Part shown: positions 13,168-15,649 of the stretch, piece after piece
Layout: each line of letters opens with the position of its first letter
Position numbering within the stretch: the stretch's first letter is position 1
Source of the DNA: Nanobdellota archaeon
GTDB lineage: Archaea; Nanobdellota; Nanobdellia; Woesearchaeales; JAUYGA01
Direction: 5' to 3'
Assembly (NCBI GenBank): GCA_030690755.1
Contig: JAUYGA010000160.1
Span: 1-15,649 of the forward strand
DNA length: 15,649 bases
Position numbers and translations under genes: made by a program
Notes under the pieces: model-generated
What the model was told of the DNA's origin: nothing
The model's database searches: none
What the model saw: the letters and a program-made list of their open reading frames with translations, nothing else

Positions 13168-14325
13168 ATGAAAATCTATCTCGATCATGGAGCGACAACG
13201 CCTGTTGATAATGAAGTTCTCAAAGCGATGAAACCCTACTTCAATGAGAAATACGGCAATGCATCATCAGTTCATTCATTCGGAGATGAAGCAAGAGAAG
13301 CGCTTGACAAATCAAGAAAAGTCATTGCAGATACAATAAATGCAGACCCTTCAGAGATAATATTCACATCGGGCGGGACCGAATCAAACAACTTTGCGAT
13401 AAAAGAAATCGCTTTTGATACAAAAAAGAGACACATAATAACAACAACGTTTGAACATCCAGCTGTCAAAAGCGTATGCAAATTCCTTGAAGAGAAATTG
13501 TGCTTCAAAATCACACACCTCCCGGTCGGAAACGACGGCGTAGTCAAGATAGACGATTTGAAGAAAGCAATAACTGAAGACACTTTTTTAGTAACAATCA
13601 TGCATGCCAATAATGAGATAGGGACAATAAATCCTATAGAAGAAATAGGCAAGATATGCAGGGAAAAAAGGATAATCTTCCACACAGACGCTGTGCAGAG
13701 TTTTGGCAAACTGAATATAGATGTGAAAAAGATGAACATTGACTTGATGTCAATGTCAGCGCACAAAATATATGGCCCGAAAGGAATCGGCGCGCTCTAT
13801 GTAAGAAAAGGAATCAAACTAAATCCAATGTTCCAGGGAGGTTCTCAGGAATTCAAGAAGAGACCAGGCACAGAAAACATTCCAGGAATAGTCGGATTTG
13901 CGAAAGCTGCTGAAATCGCAAACAATCGAATGGAAAAAGACAATGAAAAAATGAGAGAACTCAGAGATATTCTGATTGACGGCGTCCTTGACACAATCCC
14001 TTCATCAGCGCTAAACGGCTCTGCTGAAAAAAGAATGACAAATAATGCAAACATACGATTTGATTATGTAGAAGGAGAATCTATGCTGATGCATCTCAAT
14101 CTGAAAGGAATAGCCTGCTCGACAGGATCTGCCTGCTCATCGCAATCATTGCAGCCAAGCCATGTGTTAAAAGCAATCGGTCTCAGCGATGAACAAAGCC
14201 ATGGCAGCTTAAGATTCACGTTAGGAAGACAGACAACAAAAAAAGACATCAATTACTTGCTGAAAGTCCTTCCGCCAATAATTGAAAACTTAAGAAAGAT
14301 GAGCCCGCTCTATAAATGTAGGTGA
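13168..14325 (+). CDS. iscS: Cysteine desulfurase IscS/NifS
   Basis: This 385-residue PLP enzyme takes sulfur from cysteine as an enzyme-bound persulfide for iron-sulfur cluster and other sulfur transfer. It starts MKIYLDHGATTPVD, as the family does. The visible active-site residues are H97 (TFEHPAV), D174 and Q177 (HTDAVQSFGK), PLP-lysine K200 (SAHKIYGPKG) and catalytic C323 in GSACSSQSLQPSHVL on the longer IscS-type loop. Its length is slightly below E. coli IscS (404). A strong SD (AGGAGG) precedes the ATG at 13168. It is the second gene of an operon with an upstream regulator and a downstream iscU, whose SD overlaps the iscS stop. Confidence 0.96.
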   Translation: MKIYLDHGATTPVDNEVLKAMKPYFNEKYGNASSVHSFGDEAREALDKSRKVIADTINADPSEIIFTSGGTESNNFAIKEIAFDTKKRHIITTTFEHPAVKSVCKFLEEKLCFKITHLPVGNDGVVKIDDLKKAITEDTFLVTIMHANNEIGTINPIEEIGKICREKRIIFHTDAVQSFGKLNIDVKKMNIDLMSMSAHKIYGPKGIGALYVRKGIKLNPMFQGGSQEFKKRPGTENIPGIVGFAKAAEIANNRMEKDNEKMRELRDILIDGVLDTIPSSALNGSAEKRMTNNANIRFDYVEGESMLMHLNLKGIACSTGSACSSQSLQPSHVLKAIGLSDEQSHGSLRFTLGRQTTKKDINYLLKVLPPIIENLRKMSPLYKCR

Positions 14326-14330
14326 ACAAA

Positions 14331-14738
14331 ATGCAATACTCAAAAAAAGTAATGGAACTCTTTACCAAACCAAAAAATGTCGGCGAAATAAAAAATGCTG
14401 ACGGAATAGGGGAAGTTGGCAATCCAAGCTGCGGCGACATGATGTCAATATATATCAAAGTAGGAAAAGCAACAACAGGCAAAAATAAAGGAAAAGAGAT
14501 ACTAAAAGACATAAAATTCAAGACATACGGCTGCGCCGCTGCAATCGCAACCTCATCAATGATAACTGAAATGGCCAAAGGAAAAACCCTTGAAGATGCT
14601 GAAAAACTCAGCAGAAACGATATTGCTGAAGAACTTGGCGGCCTTCCTCCTATTAAAATGCATTGTTCAAATCTGGCTGCTGATGGATTAAAAGCAGCGA
14701 TAGAAAACTACAGGAAAAACAAAGCAAAAAAGAAATAA
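14331..14738 (+). CDS. iscU: Iron-sulfur cluster scaffold IscU
   Basis: From the ATG at 14331 this is a 135-residue scaffold on which [2Fe-2S] clusters are assembled using sulfur from IscS. The three ligand cysteines are present: C34 in GNPSCGD (with D36), C68 in TYGCAAAIATSS and C112 in KMHCSNLAADGL, the last beside H111. The C-terminus is Lys-rich. The ATG at 14331 is preferred because AGGTGA, overlapping the iscS TGA, forms a good SD 6 nt upstream. A GTG at 14322 would add three residues. The overlap implies translation coupled to iscS. Confidence 0.95.
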   Translation: MQYSKKVMELFTKPKNVGEIKNADGIGEVGNPSCGDMMSIYIKVGKATTGKNKGKEILKDIKFKTYGCAAAIATSSMITEMAKGKTLEDAEKLSRNDIAEELGGLPPIKMHCSNLAADGLKAAIENYRKNKAKKK

Positions 14739-14767
14739 ATAATAAAAAAACAAAGAGAGAATAAAAA

Positions 14768-15070
14768 ATGAAAAACAAAGACATAAGAAAACTGATAAGC
14801 TATTCTGAAAATGGAATCGTCAGCAAAGTCATAATAAAAACCGACAAGCTAAATGTCACTCTTTTCTGCATGGCCGCAGGAAGCGATATGGATGAGCACA
14901 CTTCAACAAAAGAAGGCCTTGTTTATGTCATAGAAGGAAAAGGAATCTTTAACCTGCAAGGAAAAAACATACAGATGCTGCCAGAAACCCTGATACATAT
15001 GGAAAAAAGCGCAGTTCATTCCTTGAAAGCTGAACAAAACACTTCTTTCATACTTTATCTGTTCAGCTAA
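14768..15070 (+). CDS. Small single-domain cupin protein
   Basis: This 100-residue protein folds as one cupin barrel. The first motif is DEHTSTKEGLVYVIEGKG (42-59). The second is LPETLIHMEKSAVHSL (71-86) with H84. Of the usual metal ligands, H44, E49 and H84 are present, but the second His of the HxH pair is S46. Metal binding may thus be weaker or different, as in other HTS-type cupins. It lies 29 nt after iscU on the same strand with only a weak SD (AGAGAG), so it is probably the last gene of the operon. The substrate is unknown; a link to iron or sulfur handling is suggested only by position. Confidence 0.78.
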   Translation: MKNKDIRKLISYSENGIVSKVIIKTDKLNVTLFCMAAGSDMDEHTSTKEGLVYVIEGKGIFNLQGKNIQMLPETLIHMEKSAVHSLKAEQNTSFILYLFS

Positions 15071-15091
15071 CAAAAGTAACAATCTGCTGCA

Positions 15092-15649
15092 TTAAGAAAA
15101 CTCAAAAAAGGCCTTTATCAGTTTAGAATAATTCTTAGTCACAACCATATCCCAATCAGCTGGAAAACACTTGAAGTAATTGTTCCATGCAAATCTTTCG
15201 TCAAGAAAAACTAGAACACCTCTGTCAGTCTCATTTCTTATGCACCTGCCAGAACTCTGCAGACACTTGTTAATCGCAGGAAAAATATATCCATAATCCC
15301 AACCCTTAGAGAATTTCTTGTCATAATAAGCAATCAGCTCTTTTGTCTCAACATCAGGCGGTTGTAATGGAAGGCCAACAACAATGACACATTTCAAAAC
15401 ACCTGGCAAGTCTATTCCCTCTGAAAAATTGCCAGAAGCAACACCTAGGAGAACTGCGCCAGTCTTATCTTTATATGACTTAAAATTATCAAGCATCTCT
15501 GCTTTCTCCTCCTTAGAGAGAACTGAACTTTCCAAAAAAGTTGTTTTCTTGCATCTGCTCTTGAAAAACAAATTGATCTGATCACGAAGAGAATAACTCG
15601 GGAAAAACAAAGCAGAATTCCCTGGAACAGAATTGACAATATCTGCGCA
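15092..15649 (-). CDS. Rad3/XPD/DinG-type superfamily 2 helicase, C-terminal part
   Basis: The frame is open to the right edge, so only the last 185 codons are visible. The segment holds helicase domain 2. It starts near SVPGNSALFFPSYSL and contains GVASGNFSEGIDLPG (motif V region), VGLPLQPPD, and QSSGRCIRNETDRGVLVFLDERF (motif VI with the arginine finger). These are characteristic of the Rad3-related 5'-3' DNA helicase family used in repair. The iron-sulfur and Walker A/B regions would lie outside the window. A TTG at 15608-15610 is not the true start because the family similarity continues upstream of it. The gene converges on the cupin gene, with 21 bp between the stops. Confidence 0.9.
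   Translation of the reverse strand, partial: CADIVNSVPGNSALFFPSYSLRDQINLFFKSRCKKTTFLESSVLSKEEKAEMLDNFKSYKDKTGAVLLGVASGNFSEGIDLPGVLKCVIVVGLPLQPPDVETKELIAYYDKKFSKGWDYGYIFPAINKCLQSSGRCIRNETDRGVLVFLDERFAWNNYFKCFPADWDMVVTKNYSKLIKAFFEFS

Noticed and set aside
13272..13766. 164-residue minus-strand frame inside iscS
   Set aside because: It is fully opposite the conserved desulfurase active-site region, with biased composition and no family resemblance.
14322..14330. GTG start for iscU
   Set aside because: It is possible, but the ATG at 14331 has a better-placed SD (AGGTGA) and gives the usual IscU N-terminus.

Overview
The window looks like part of the chromosome of an archaeon, most probably a small-genome DPANN lineage (Woesearchaeota/Pacearchaeota-like). 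The evidence is a multi-subunit RNA polymerase with both large subunits split (B''/B' and A'/A''), subunit H, an archaeal-type uS15, tRNAs with introns and no encoded CCA, TATA-box promoters, AT-rich spacers and several TTG starts. The lineage assignment is inferred from gene style; no marker phylogeny was possible.

Region 1 (1-6619, minus strand) is the RNA polymerase operon, read rpoH, rpoB2 (B''), rpoB1 (B'), rpoA1 (A') and the first 26 codons of a gene that should be rpoA2 (A''). Spacers are 50-147 nt and A-rich on the coding strand. Most genes have good Shine-Dalgarno (SD) sequences.

Region 2 (6620-10050) is a tRNA-rich accessory stretch. It has three intron-containing tRNA genes on the minus strand: Lys-UUU, Asp-GUC and Tyr-GUA. 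tRNA-Asp has two introns, one of them inside the T-loop. tRNA-Lys has a 14-nt D-loop insertion as well as its anticodon-loop intron. Between tRNA-Asp and tRNA-Tyr lie a secreted lytic-transglycosylase-like protein, a degenerate tRNA 3' end, a nested palindromic element with two copies of one hairpin, and a VapBC-type toxin-antitoxin locus. Its PIN toxin is broken by an in-frame stop and overrun at its C-terminus by the palindromic element. The antitoxin promoter carries a perfect 18-bp palindrome.

Region 3 (10050-12163, plus strand) holds rps15 and a RecJ/GAN-type DHH phosphoesterase, a pairing common in archaea.

Region 4 (12215-15070) has a small winged-helix regulator on the minus strand. 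Divergent from it is an apparent iron-sulfur operon: an XRE-type regulator with a C-terminal Cys/His cluster, iscS, iscU and a small cupin. The operon promoter has a strong TATA box followed by two adjoining palindromes and a third related half-site over the expected transcription start, as expected for autoregulation.

Region 5 (15092-15649, minus strand) is the C-terminal part of a Rad3/XPD/DinG-type helicase that runs off the right edge.
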